In this document: positions 25,361 through 33,298 of the stretch, piece by piece
How the letters are laid out: each line of letters starts with the position of its first letter
How positions within the stretch are numbered: the stretch's first letter is position 1
Assembly (NCBI GenBank): GCA_009937095.1
Contig: JAACDB010000050.1
Coordinates: forward strand, 1 to 50,459
DNA from: Verrucomicrobiota bacterium
GTDB lineage: Bacteria; Verrucomicrobiota; Verrucomicrobiia; Opitutales; Coraliomargaritaceae
Reading direction: 5' to 3'
DNA: 50,459 nt
Made by a program: the position numbers and the translations under genes
The notes under the pieces: model-generated
Seen by the model: the letters and a program-made list of their open reading frames with translations, nothing else
Database searches by the model: none
What the model was told of the DNA's origin: nothing

Positions 25361-28312
25361 TTACAGCTTTGATTCCCATGCAAACTGGAAGAACTGGAAT
25401 CGCCGTCCAAATGCGCTCTGCGGGTGCCTCTCGGGTAATCGCTGTGCCTGGGCACGGCAACGGATAAGGCCAGTAATACGTCCGCTAAAGAGATCGCGAC
25501 TGCGTGCTGCGGCGTGAAGGGTGAAGGTGTCGGAGCGGAGAAAGGCAAAGGGTGCCAGTGCGTTCAGGACTGTGGCTTGGCTAAAGTGCGCGGGACTGCC
25601 GGGAGGAATGGTATCGAGACCGGCTTCTCTGAGGTTTAGGGACGGCACGGCGTCGATTGCTTTTTGGAGTATTTTGGCCTCTGTAAATTGCTTTAGGTTG
25701 AGTGGCGGGGGCTTGTGGGTTTTGTAGTATTTTCTCAACTCAAAGATGACGGTGCGTGCGAGGGCCTCGATTTCACTAAGCTTAAATTCCCGCTGGTTTT
25801 GAATGAGGGCGGGGTGTTGGCGTTGACTGCGCCAACTGGTTGCGCCGGTGGTAAAAGTGGTGGGGTAGTCCTCGGTCTCGCTGCGGGGGACGAAATGATA
25901 AGCGGGGTCCTTGGCCTGTTCGGTGAGTCCATATGCGGCGCTCTGGGGATGATTAAAGTGAATGTGTTGGATGGGTGGTGCCGGACGAAACCAGGAGGGG
26001 GGCTTGCTGGGTGTGCTTCCTTTTTCGTAGCGCAGGCGAAGGGTGGCAGGCGGGTAGGCTTGCCCGGAGAGCACTGCGACCCAGGATGCGAAGTCGGTAC
26101 TGTTGAGGTTAAAGCCATTGTGCAGGAGGAGTTGTTTCGCGCTTTCAGTAGAGTCAAGCGGGGTCGTTTGTTCGGGATGGAGCGGTTTCAGGCGGGCATT
26201 GAGAAGGGCGGTTGTGCCATCCCATTCTGCCTGTTCGGGATTGGGCAGGGTGGAGTAGAAAAAATAATCAGCGGGGTGAACTTCAAACGGAAAAGATTGT
26301 AGGGTCTGCAAATTAGCGGGGTTATATTTTTCTCCCATGGGGGCGTCACAGGCGCGAAAAATACGGTCGCGACGACCGACACTCCCGAGGGTGTTTTCGT
26401 AGTGAAACAAATCATTGGCTGAAAAGAATTGTGCGGGGTCGAAATTCGCGGGATCGCAATCACGGCTATTGCTACGGAAGTCGTAGGGGAGGGGCGGTTC
26501 ACTTTCCCAGCCCTGCGCAGGATCCCATTTCGCTAGATTAACTTCGATGCCTTGGCTGCAAAAATCGTATTCCGTCATGAAGCGTTGCCAATCGGCGCGG
26601 TTGCGGTCGAGGACTTTGAAGCGCAGGGTGAAAGCGTAGCCGGGTATTTCCAGGGATTCATTGTTCATGCCGTATTTCGCATTTGGGGAATCCCGCTTTC
26701 GTTGAAACCAGGCGTGACGGTTTTTGCTACCCTTGAGGTAATGAATCTGAAAGTCAGGATAGTTTTTGATTTCTGCAGCGAAGAGTGGGGTTTCCTGATT
26801 CAGGGAATTCAGGGCGTATAAATAGATGCGGATGGGTTTCCTCCCGAATTGGTAGCTTGCCTGAATGGAGTCGTCCGCGTGGCTGGGTAATTGCAGGCTC
26901 AGGTTTGTCAGGCGCGTGCCGGTACCGCTGGCATCTTCGGGTAGGGATTTATGGAAGACCATCCCGGGACGCAGGATTTTATGGGGGGCGTAATCGCTCC
27001 AGCGGAAGCTGAGATCGGGCAGGGAGCAGCTCACGCTGTAGCCGTTGTCTTTGTTTTGAAGGTAGATGCGCGGCAGGTTTTCGATTTTCAAATAAAGGTT
27101 GGAATATCCCAATTGTGCAGGCCAGGCGGGGTCGCCTATGCGAAGGGGAATGGTGTGGGGATTCCAGAGTTCAAGGTAGCATTTATCAACGAGGTAAAGG
27201 TCACCGGCCGCGGAATCACGATCGGCCGCGACGCCGGCGCTGAAACGAAATTCCGTGAGTATGGGAGCGAGGGTAAAACGTGGACTGCTGCCGTCGCTTC
27301 CGATGAGGGGAGGATAGATGCCGTATTCGATTGGGTTGCCCCGCGTGTCCTCCGGGCGAAGGGTCTGAATCCAAGTGGCAAGGGCGCGGTTGATGAGTCC
27401 CTCCGGCTCGGGATAAAGTTTCTGGAGTTCGGCATTGCTTAGGCTGTCGAGATCGAGGGTTTTGATAAAACTGAGATCCTTTTTAAGGCCACCAGTGATG
27501 GGGTTGCTCAAGACGAAGGCATTGCGCAGGCTCCGGCTGGCACGCAGACGTTTCCAGACTGCGTTGGTTGGCGGGGTTTTGAGAGTACTCAAGGAGTACT
27601 GCAATTCGGGGAAATCCTGCGCGGCTTGCAGGGCGGCCTTCACCAATGGGTTGGGAGCGGTGCAGTCATAGAGATCGGTACAGTCAAAAATGGGATCGTG
27701 CTGGCTTTGCGCGAGCTCAAGGGTCGCGTTGGGATAATCAAGGTAGGGCAGGGTCGCCTCGTTCAGGAGGGCGTCTTCGATGCCCTCGGTGTAGGCGAGG
27801 GGAGCCCGCAGACCGTGATCCTCAATCCACCAGGCTATTTCCAGGGAATCATTGACCTGTTGCCACGGGGCACGGGCAGGCGGCACATCCTGTGAGTCAG
27901 TGTAATCTCCATCTCGGTCGTGGTCATAGCCTGGGAAGAATTCATACTCCCCTTTGGGGGGCGCTTCCGTGGGAATGGGTTGTCTGCCTGAAACCAGCCA
28001 ATGCGGGGCCGCTTCAGGTGTTTCAGTGCTCCAGACCCCAATCCAGCGGGCGGGCTGGGCGGATAAGTCGGCGCGGGCGCTGGCGCGTTGGTCGGGGCCG
28101 AGCCTTGCTTGAAGGTTTCCTGCTGCCAGCATTAAGGCGAGTCGTGCGTGCTGGCGTAGTTGCAGGTTTTCCATTTGGCGATAACCGGATGCCTGTTCCA
28201 CTTCTAAAAACAGACTCAAGCTCAAGCAGACGCTCAGCAAGAGTCCCACCATCAAAAGGCAGAGGGAGATTGCCAAGCCCGACTCGCAATCCGATACCGT
28301 CTTTGTGTGCAT
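25361..28312 (-). CDS. Verru_Chthon cassette protein A-like envelope protein
   Basis: 983 residues. A charged N-terminus and one hydrophobic helix (about 14-37, LAISLCLLMVGLLLSVCLSL) are followed by EQASGYRQMENLQLRQHARLAL and NLQARLGPDQRASARADL. This N-terminal pattern (QLQxxxGPDxRxxARAD after a prepilin/PilX-like helix) is what I know of the Verru_Chthon cassette A proteins. The rest is a large extracytoplasmic region with many Trp, Pro and Tyr. Near the end FLRSDTFTLHAAARSRD recalls the R-[SG]-D-[TV]-F motif of that family. No B, C or D cassette partner is adjacent. Probably part of a pilus-like or surface assembly; function not established. Confidence 0.72.
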   Translation of the reverse strand: MHTKTVSDCESGLAISLCLLMVGLLLSVCLSLSLFLEVEQASGYRQMENLQLRQHARLALMLAAGNLQARLGPDQRASARADLSAQPARWIGVWSTETPEAAPHWLVSGRQPIPTEAPPKGEYEFFPGYDHDRDGDYTDSQDVPPARAPWQQVNDSLEIAWWIEDHGLRAPLAYTEGIEDALLNEATLPYLDYPNATLELAQSQHDPIFDCTDLYDCTAPNPLVKAALQAAQDFPELQYSLSTLKTPPTNAVWKRLRASRSLRNAFVLSNPITGGLKKDLSFIKTLDLDSLSNAELQKLYPEPEGLINRALATWIQTLRPEDTRGNPIEYGIYPPLIGSDGSSPRFTLAPILTEFRFSAGVAADRDSAAGDLYLVDKCYLELWNPHTIPLRIGDPAWPAQLGYSNLYLKIENLPRIYLQNKDNGYSVSCSLPDLSFRWSDYAPHKILRPGMVFHKSLPEDASGTGTRLTNLSLQLPSHADDSIQASYQFGRKPIRIYLYALNSLNQETPLFAAEIKNYPDFQIHYLKGSKNRHAWFQRKRDSPNAKYGMNNESLEIPGYAFTLRFKVLDRNRADWQRFMTEYDFCSQGIEVNLAKWDPAQGWESEPPLPYDFRSNSRDCDPANFDPAQFFSANDLFHYENTLGSVGRRDRIFRACDAPMGEKYNPANLQTLQSFPFEVHPADYFFYSTLPNPEQAEWDGTTALLNARLKPLHPEQTTPLDSTESAKQLLLHNGFNLNSTDFASWVAVLSGQAYPPATLRLRYEKGSTPSKPPSWFRPAPPIQHIHFNHPQSAAYGLTEQAKDPAYHFVPRSETEDYPTTFTTGATSWRSQRQHPALIQNQREFKLSEIEALARTVIFELRKYYKTHKPPPLNLKQFTEAKILQKAIDAVPSLNLREAGLDTIPPGSPAHFSQATVLNALAPFAFLRSDTFTLHAAARSRDLFSGRITGLIRCRAQAQRLPERHPQSAFGRRFQFFQFAWESKL

Positions 28313-28378
28313 ATTTCACATATATAATCATATAAGCCTAAAATGTAAATTATATAGATCGGAATCTTACCTTCCTGC

Positions 28379-28384
28379 TATAAT
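28379..28384 (+). promoter_or_regulatory. Possible -10 element for tatC
   Basis: A perfect TATAAT lies 40 bases upstream of tatC in the AT-rich divergent gap, but no good -35 hexamer is seen at 16-18 bases. A GAGG 4 bases before the tatC ATG serves as ribosome site. Confidence 0.4.
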
Positions 28385-28424
28385 GGATTGCCTCGATGAT
28401 AGAATGGGGGCTAATTGAGGTGTT

Positions 28425-29273
28425 ATGTATGAGGACGATCCAGAGGCTCAGCCTGAGCACGGTGACAATTCCGAATCTTTTCCGGAAGATTTATTTCCGG
28501 AGGAATCGGTTGCGGTGGATGGCGGGAAGGACTCGATGAGCTTTTTGGAGCACATGGAGGATTTTCGTTGGACCGTTGCGCGAAGCTTGTTGGCCTTTGT
28601 CCTTGGTGTGGTTGTGGTAGTGGTCTTGATGCCCAAAATTGGCGGCTTGCTGCAAATGCCGCTCGTGCAAGCCTATGGATCGCCTGATTTGGTGGCGCAA
28701 AAACTAATCACCTACAAACCGATGGGGGTCTTCTCGGTCTTTATCCAGATCGCTCTGTTGGGGGGTCTGGTGCTTTCGATGCCCTTCGTGCTTTATTTTC
28801 TCGCGTGTTTCGTAGCGCCCGGTCTCACCGAGCGCGAACGCAAGGTCGTGCGCCCTGCCTGTCTCGCCGCTTTTATTTTGTTCCTGCTTGGGGTGGCCGT
28901 CGCTTTTTTTGTTATCCTTCCCCTGACCCTCACCGTTTCGGTTAAGTTCAATCAATTGATGGATTTCCAGGTGCTTTTGGCAGCTTCAGAGTATTACAAT
29001 ATGGTAGTTTGGTTCTCGCTCGCCACGGGTGCGATTTTTCAGTTTCCGCTTATATTAGTGATCCTGGTCTTTATTCAAATCCTTGCGACCGCTCAGTTAA
29101 AATCCATTCGCCGGGTTGTCTTTGTGGGCATGATGGTCTTTTCCGCTTTTCTTACGCCCGGCGGCGATTTTCTTTCCCTGCCGCTTACCACCGCAATCCT
29201 CTATGGCTTATATGAATTTGCCATTCTGGTGGGTACGCGCATTGAAGCACGACGCCAAGCCACTGAAAGTTAA
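28425..29273 (+). CDS. tatC: Sec-independent protein translocase TatC
   Basis: 282 residues. TatC is the receptor for twin-arginine signal peptides in the inner membrane. An unusual acidic N-terminal tail of about 37 residues (rich in Glu, Asp, Pro) precedes the family start [18 protein letters not shown], where the Glu and Arg read the signal peptide. Six helices follow; the family segment [17 protein letters not shown] and the loop [14 protein letters not shown] (usual TPxxDxxSQ) are visible. TatA/B genes are not adjacent. The first ATG at 28425 is followed by ATG-like TATG, so the start could shift slightly. Confidence 0.94.
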   Translation: MYEDDPEAQPEHGDNSESFPEDLFPEESVAVDGGKDSMSFLEHMEDFRWTVARSLLAFVLGVVVVVVLMPKIGGLLQMPLVQAYGSPDLVAQKLITYKPMGVFSVFIQIALLGGLVLSMPFVLYFLACFVAPGLTERERKVVRPACLAAFILFLLGVAVAFFVILPLTLTVSVKFNQLMDFQVLLAASEYYNMVVWFSLATGAIFQFPLILVILVFIQILATAQLKSIRRVVFVGMMVFSAFLTPGGDFLSLPLTTAILYGLYEFAILVGTRIEARRQATES

Positions 29274-29296
29274 ACCCCGCCCTTTAGGCAGGGCAC

Positions 29297-29320
29297 AAAA
29301 AAAGCGTCCGGTGGGACGCT
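29297..29320 (-). terminator. Rho-independent terminator of the small membrane protein gene
   Basis: On the minus strand AGCGTCC pairs with GGACGCT (7 bp, 4-base loop), followed by seven T. Confidence 0.8.
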
Positions 29321-29347
29321 GCTTGCTGGTTGTGTCAGGTGCGCTTA

Positions 29348-29599
29348 CTACTGATTGGAGGCCTGCTTTTGTTTCCGTTGGTCCGCCAGTACGATCATGA
29401 ACATATTGGCCGAAAACCAAAACGTTGTCGTCACTGGAACCGCTGCAAAACAAGCCTGCATTTGCGCGATCATGGGATCCGGGGAAAAAGTGTAGGGCAC
29501 CAGAGTGACCGACATGTAGGCGTAGAATGCCAAGGACAGTACCACGCCGAGCGCGATTTGACCTTTGCTAAGTAATTTCTGGTAGACTGCGGGTTCCAT
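29348..29599 (-). CDS. Small membrane protein, function unknown
   Basis: 83 residues from the ATG at 29599; the frame also allows a start at 29641 that adds 14 residues without obvious value. Two hydrophobic helices: about 15-35 ([19 protein letters not shown]) and about 50-72 ([22 protein letters not shown]), ending in a basic, Gln-rich tail. No family recognised. It sits between tatC and secG on the opposite strand, with its own terminator. Confidence 0.6.
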   Translation of the reverse strand: MEPAVYQKLLSKGQIALGVVLSLAFYAYMSVTLVPYTFSPDPMIAQMQACFAAVPVTTTFWFSANMFMIVLADQRKQKQASNQ

Positions 29600-29743
29600 A
29601 CGTATGGGAATATAGAAACTTCCTCTTGCCCGCCCTGTCAAAACGAAATTGAACTTTCAGGCTCGATTCCCCCTTTGATTTCTCGCTTGAATTCAGCTCC
29701 ATGCTCCTCATGGTCTTGTTTTTCGGTATTACCACCACAGAAT

Positions 29744-30190
29744 ATGTCGCAACTTCTCATCAGTCTTTTAATTTTACTTCTCCTTCTGGCTTCTGGCTTT
29801 GTGGTCTTGATTGTCCTTATGCAACGGACCGGTCAGGGTGGGGGCATGGGCGCAGCCCTTGGTGGCGGTGCCGCTGAATCTGCCTTTGGTGCCGATACCA
29901 ACGACGTCCTTACTAAAACGACCATCTACACCATTATCGTTTTCTTTCTTTTGGCTTTGGTGCTCTTTCTTTTGATCCAAGCGAACTCAAGCGAGAAGCT
30001 TGAAGCGGTCGATCCAATTCTCCTTTCCGCCCCCGCTGCTGAAGCAACTACCACCGATGCGCCAGAAGCAGTTGCGCTTGCTCCAGTTGAAGCCGAGGTT
30101 GAAGTCAGTACCGCCGATGATTTATTTGAAAGTAATGCCGAAGCGGTGGAAGCTCAAACGGATGCCGTTGACGCCCTGCCGAAGCCTTAA
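29744..30190 (+). CDS. secG: Protein-export membrane protein SecG
   Basis: 148 residues from the ATG at 29744. SecG assists the SecYE channel during export. Two helices (about 4-22 and 52-72) flank the family loop [19 protein letters not shown] and [17 protein letters not shown]. The tail after about residue 80 is long, Ala/Glu/Thr-rich and acidic, longer than in enteric SecG. The stop overlaps the start of the next gene (TAATG). Confidence 0.93.
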   Translation: MSQLLISLLILLLLLASGFVVLIVLMQRTGQGGGMGAALGGGAAESAFGADTNDVLTKTTIYTIIVFFLLALVLFLLIQANSSEKLEAVDPILLSAPAAEATTTDAPEAVALAPVEAEVEVSTADDLFESNAEAVEAQTDAVDALPKP

Positions 30191-31095
30191 TGTTTTCAAT
30201 CAATAAACGCATTCCAAAAAGAATGCTCCGGTCATTCCATACTTGCGGGTATGTGTGTGGCCTTTTTTTTATTTTTCTTTTGCCGCAATATGAAGCTTCG
30301 GGAGATGGGGCACGCCCGCGATTTGCCGAAGCCTTAAAGCCGGATGCTGTGCAGCCTTTTTTGGAAAACTTTCGGGGTCAACGTCTGCAGGGAGATTTTT
30401 GTTTCAAGTTTATCTTAGAACACCTCCCGCGTCGTGGGCGCACCGTGCGTTACGAGGGAACCCTTTGGGGTTCTTGGAATGAGAACGGCCCGGTCACCCG
30501 TTTTGCTATTGAGCCCGTCAATGTGCAGGAAGAAACCCGTAAAGGGCGACGCTTGGAATGGATTGCTCAGAATGGCCCGCAATCACAAGTGTGGGCGCGG
30601 GTAAAACAAGGGGATCCCTTTGTCCCTTTGGGAGCTGCCGGCCTGATGGAACCGCTCTTTGAAGGCGTTCTGTATCGTCCCTTTGACCTGCTCATGCCCT
30701 TTGTTTACTGGGATCAGTACCAATATGAGGGTCCCAAGGCCATCGGTACGCGCCTCGTGCAGCAATTCCTGATGTACCCGCCCGCCACCGTAAATATTCC
30801 GCAGGTGCATGCCGTGCGAATGGGGCTCGATAGTCAATATCAAGCTCTCTTGCGTATCGAAAATTTGGATACAAACCAAGAAGTCCTCACGCATTTAAAA
30901 GTAGAAAGTTTTAAAAAAGTGCAGGCACAATACATCGTAAAACGAATTACCCTTGGTGATACTGCCAGCGGTGAGCGCACTCGTTTTCGGGTCATTGCGG
31001 CGGCGGTAGGTTTGCAATTTACCGAAGATGTTTTTGATCCTCAAAGTTTAGAGGAACCTCCGTTGCTTTCGCCGGATCAATTCACCGATTTGTAA
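30190..31095 (+). CDS. LolA-like/outer-membrane-lipoprotein-sorting-type exported protein
   Basis: 301 residues. A long N-terminal leader holds a hydrophobic segment (about 17-32, GYVCGLFFIFLLPQYEAS), likely a signal peptide. The mature part (LQGDFCFKFILEHLPRRGRTVRYEGTLWGSW, then many beta-type stretches such as RLVQQFLMYPP and VLTHLKVESFKKV) looks like the half-barrel fold of LolA-type lipoprotein-sorting and related proteins. No definite signature is seen, so this is an inference. It is translationally coupled to secG (TAATG). The coupling would suit an envelope export role. Confidence 0.55.
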   Translation: MFSINKRIPKRMLRSFHTCGYVCGLFFIFLLPQYEASGDGARPRFAEALKPDAVQPFLENFRGQRLQGDFCFKFILEHLPRRGRTVRYEGTLWGSWNENGPVTRFAIEPVNVQEETRKGRRLEWIAQNGPQSQVWARVKQGDPFVPLGAAGLMEPLFEGVLYRPFDLLMPFVYWDQYQYEGPKAIGTRLVQQFLMYPPATVNIPQVHAVRMGLDSQYQALLRIENLDTNQEVLTHLKVESFKKVQAQYIVKRITLGDTASGERTRFRVIAAAVGLQFTEDVFDPQSLEEPPLLSPDQFTDL

Positions 31096-31167
31096 GTGCA
31101 TCATGCGTCGGGAAATGTATTGACAATCCTCTTGCTGCAGTCACTTCTTTTTACTCGTAACTATCCT

Positions 31168-31974
31168 ATGACTCAAGTTGCGACCAGCCCTATTACTTTT
31201 GACCTGCAACAGGATTTACTAATCAAGTTGCAACAACTCCAACGACAGAGTGGGGTAGGATCTTTCAGCGAAATTGTACGGCATGCCCTCGCTTCCTTTA
31301 AACCCAACCGTCTTGCTGAAAAAGTCAGGGTTCATCGTCAAATTTCTGTTCGCTTGCCGAATGAACTGCGCCGCCAATTGGCACAGTTAAGCCGCAAGTA
31401 CAAGGTAAGCGCCGGTGAGATCCTTCGTGAGGCCTTGCTCGAATTTTCCCAAGTAGATTCTACTAACCCCAAAACGAATACTATGCCTAAGAAAAAAGTA
31501 ACCACAAAGAAGGCGACTAAAAAAGCCGCCCGCAAAGCACCAGCCAAGAAAAAGGCTGTTAAGAAAAAAGTCGTAAAAAAAGCTGCTAAAAAGGCACCTG
31601 CCAAAAAAGCTGCTAAAAAGAAAGCCGTAAAGAAAGCGGTTAAGAAAAAAGCTCCTGCTAAAAAGAAAGTAGCCAAGAAAAAGGCTGTTAAAAAAGCAGT
31701 GAAAAAGAAGGTTGTTAAAAAAGCTGTCAAAAAGAAAGCCGTCAAAAAAGCTCCTGCTAAAAAGAAGGTAGCCAAGAAGAAGGCTGTTAAAAAAGCAGTG
31801 AAAAAGAAGGTTGTTAAGAAAGCGGCCAAAAAGAAGGTTGTTAAAAAAGCCGCCAAAAAGAAAACCGTAAAGAAAGCGGTTAAGAAAAAGGCACCTGCCA
31901 AAAAAGCCGTTAAAAAGAAGGCGCCCGCTAAAAAGGCTCCCAAGAAGAAAGCGGTCAAGCGTCGTAAGAAGTAA
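31168..31974 (+). CDS. Two ribbon-helix-helix domains fused to a histone H1-like Lys/Ala tail
   Basis: 268 residues from the ATG at 31168, preferred over the ORF opening at 31096 because the RHH fold starts there. RHH 1 (about 8-44): ITFDLQQDLLIKLQQLQR and EIVRHALASF. RHH 2 (about 58-93): ISVRLPNELRRQLAQL and SAGEILREALLEF. A short linker leads to MPKKK at 106, then about 160 residues built only of K, A, V, P and T (KKAVKKAPAKK-type), like histone H1 and bacterial H1-like proteins (for example Hc1/Hc2). The ATG at 31483 could also start a separate tail protein. Such a protein should bind DNA through the RHH heads and coat it with the tail. Close to a terminator at 32035. Confidence 0.85.
   Translation: MTQVATSPITFDLQQDLLIKLQQLQRQSGVGSFSEIVRHALASFKPNRLAEKVRVHRQISVRLPNELRRQLAQLSRKYKVSAGEILREALLEFSQVDSTNPKTNTMPKKKVTTKKATKKAARKAPAKKKAVKKKVVKKAAKKAPAKKAAKKKAVKKAVKKKAPAKKKVAKKKAVKKAVKKKVVKKAVKKKAVKKAPAKKKVAKKKAVKKAVKKKVVKKAAKKKVVKKAAKKKTVKKAVKKKAPAKKAVKKKAPAKKAPKKKAVKRRKK
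31651..31830 (+). repeat. 99-bp imperfect tandem repeat in the H1-like tail
   Basis: GCTCCTGCTAAAAAGAA recurs at 31651 and 31750, a period of 99 bases (33 codons). The two units match over about 70 bases with a few silent changes, so slippage or duplication has probably built the tail. The rest of the tail is a shorter, looser repeat of KK-AV/AP-KK units. Confidence 0.7.
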
Positions 31975-32034
31975 TGAGTTTCGGACTCCCTTCTTAGGCT
32001 AGGCTTGCTTTTGCCAAAACAGAAGTTTTCACTC

Positions 32035-32090
32035 AGCGCTCTCGGTACTGTCGATACTTTCGACAAGCGCCGGGAGCGCTTTTTATTTTT
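32035..32090 (+). terminator. Terminator hairpin abutting the aspartate aminotransferase start
   Basis: AGCGCTCTCGG at 32035 pairs with CCGGGAGCGCT at 32070 (11 bp, one G-T pair). Inside it a second perfect stem TGTCGA-TACTT-TCGACA extends the structure. A run TTTTTATTTTT follows and ends exactly at the base before the ATG at 32091. It should end the RHH-H1 transcript. Confidence 0.82.
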
Positions 32091-33284
32091 ATGACTGATA
32101 CAAACGTAACTCCTCTCTCGTCCTGGGCCCGCAATGTCGCGCCTTCTCCCACGCTCGCAGTTGATGCCAAGGCAAAAGCCCTCAAGGCTGCCGGTGAAGA
32201 CGTTTGTGGATTTGGTGCTGGTGAGCCGGATTTTGATACCCCGGAATTCATTAAAGCCGCCTGTGCGGAAGCTTTGGCTAGTGGCAAAACAAAATATGCC
32301 CCCGCGCCGGGTATTCCCGACCTCCGTGCCGCCCTCGCTGAGAAATACCGTTCCGATAATGGCATCGAAGGAGTAGAGGCCAGCCAAGTGATCGTTAGTC
32401 CCGGTGGAAAGTTTTCCTGTTACTTGGCGATTCTCGCCACCATCAGTCCCGGCGACGAAGTTATCATTCCCGCCCCGTATTGGGTGAGTTATCCCGAAAT
32501 GGTGAAGCTTGCGGGGGGAGTTCCCAAGGTCGTCTTTGCCGGTCAGGAGAGTGGTTTTAAAATCACTGCGGAGCAGTTGCGTGAGGCCATTACTCCCCGT
32601 ACCCGCATGATGATCCTCAATAGCCCTTCAAATCCCACCGGAGCTATTTATCAGGAAGCAGAACTCGCCGCGCTGGTAGAGGTCGCGCTTGAAGCTGGCA
32701 TTTATATAATGTCAGATGAAATCTACGAATACTTGCTGTACGATGAGGTGAAGCATGTAAGTCCCGCATCTTTTTCCAAAGAGGCTGCGGCTGCTACCAT
32801 TACCGTGGCGGGCTTCAGCAAGACTTTTTCAATGACTGGCTGGCGTCTGGGGACCCTTGTTGCCAACCCACAGGTCGCCAAAGCAGTTGCCAGTCTTCAA
32901 AGTCAGACCAGTTCCAACGCCACCACCTTCGCGCAATATGGAGCCTTGGCCGCCATGCAAAACTGGGAAGCGTCTAAAACTGCGATTTCCGGAATGCTGG
33001 AAGTCTTTGACCGACGTCGCCTGCGTTTGCTTGAGGGCTTGCGTGGAATTGACGGCCTGGAGTGCGCCCGCGCCGAGGGTGCTTTCTATTTATTTCCCAA
33101 AATGGAAGCGCTCGGCATGAGTGCCGCCGATTTTGCCACCGAACTCCTTGAAACCGAAAAAGTCGCAGTCGTTCCGGGAGAGGGCTTTGGCGCTCCGGGT
33201 TATATGCGTCTCAGTTATGCAACCTCCGACGAGGTTATTGAAAAAGGCTTGGAACGATTGACTCGTTTCTGTGCAAACCGTTAG
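32091..33284 (+). CDS. aspC: Aspartate aminotransferase-type class I aminotransferase
   Basis: 397 residues, PLP fold type I. Opening [23 protein letters not shown] is typical of the bacterial subgroup Ib aspartate/prephenate aminotransferases. Also [56 protein letters not shown] and the PLP-lysine motif [14 protein letters not shown]. The start is fixed by the family N-terminus, so the T-run of the terminator at 32035-32090 ends one base before the ATG; there is no Shine-Dalgarno. icd follows after 14 bases. Substrate pair aspartate/oxaloacetate is likely, but prephenate or other amino acids are not excluded. Confidence 0.9.
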   Translation: MTDTNVTPLSSWARNVAPSPTLAVDAKAKALKAAGEDVCGFGAGEPDFDTPEFIKAACAEALASGKTKYAPAPGIPDLRAALAEKYRSDNGIEGVEASQVIVSPGGKFSCYLAILATISPGDEVIIPAPYWVSYPEMVKLAGGVPKVVFAGQESGFKITAEQLREAITPRTRMMILNSPSNPTGAIYQEAELAALVEVALEAGIYIMSDEIYEYLLYDEVKHVSPASFSKEAAAATITVAGFSKTFSMTGWRLGTLVANPQVAKAVASLQSQTSSNATTFAQYGALAAMQNWEASKTAISGMLEVFDRRRLRLLEGLRGIDGLECARAEGAFYLFPKMEALGMSAADFATELLETEKVAVVPGEGFGAPGYMRLSYATSDEVIEKGLERLTRFCANR

Positions 33285-33298
33285 TTGAAATCTCTGCC

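Noticed and set aside
25715-26302. A 195-codon plus-strand frame opposite the Verru_Chthon-like gene
   Set aside because: Antisense shadow; the minus frame spans 983 codons with a clear family-like N-terminus.
31120-31125. TTGACA as a -35 element before the RHH-H1 gene
   Set aside because: No -10-like hexamer at 16-18 bases downstream.
31651-31974. Regular repeats that might suggest a CRISPR or satellite array
   Set aside because: They are codons of a Lys/Ala-rich protein tail without uniform repeat and spacer lengths.
31338-32387. A 349-codon minus-strand frame across the H1-like gene
   Set aside because: It is the mirror image of the AAG/AAA-rich tail (long runs of FF, AF and TF), and the plus-strand gene has recognisable RHH domains.
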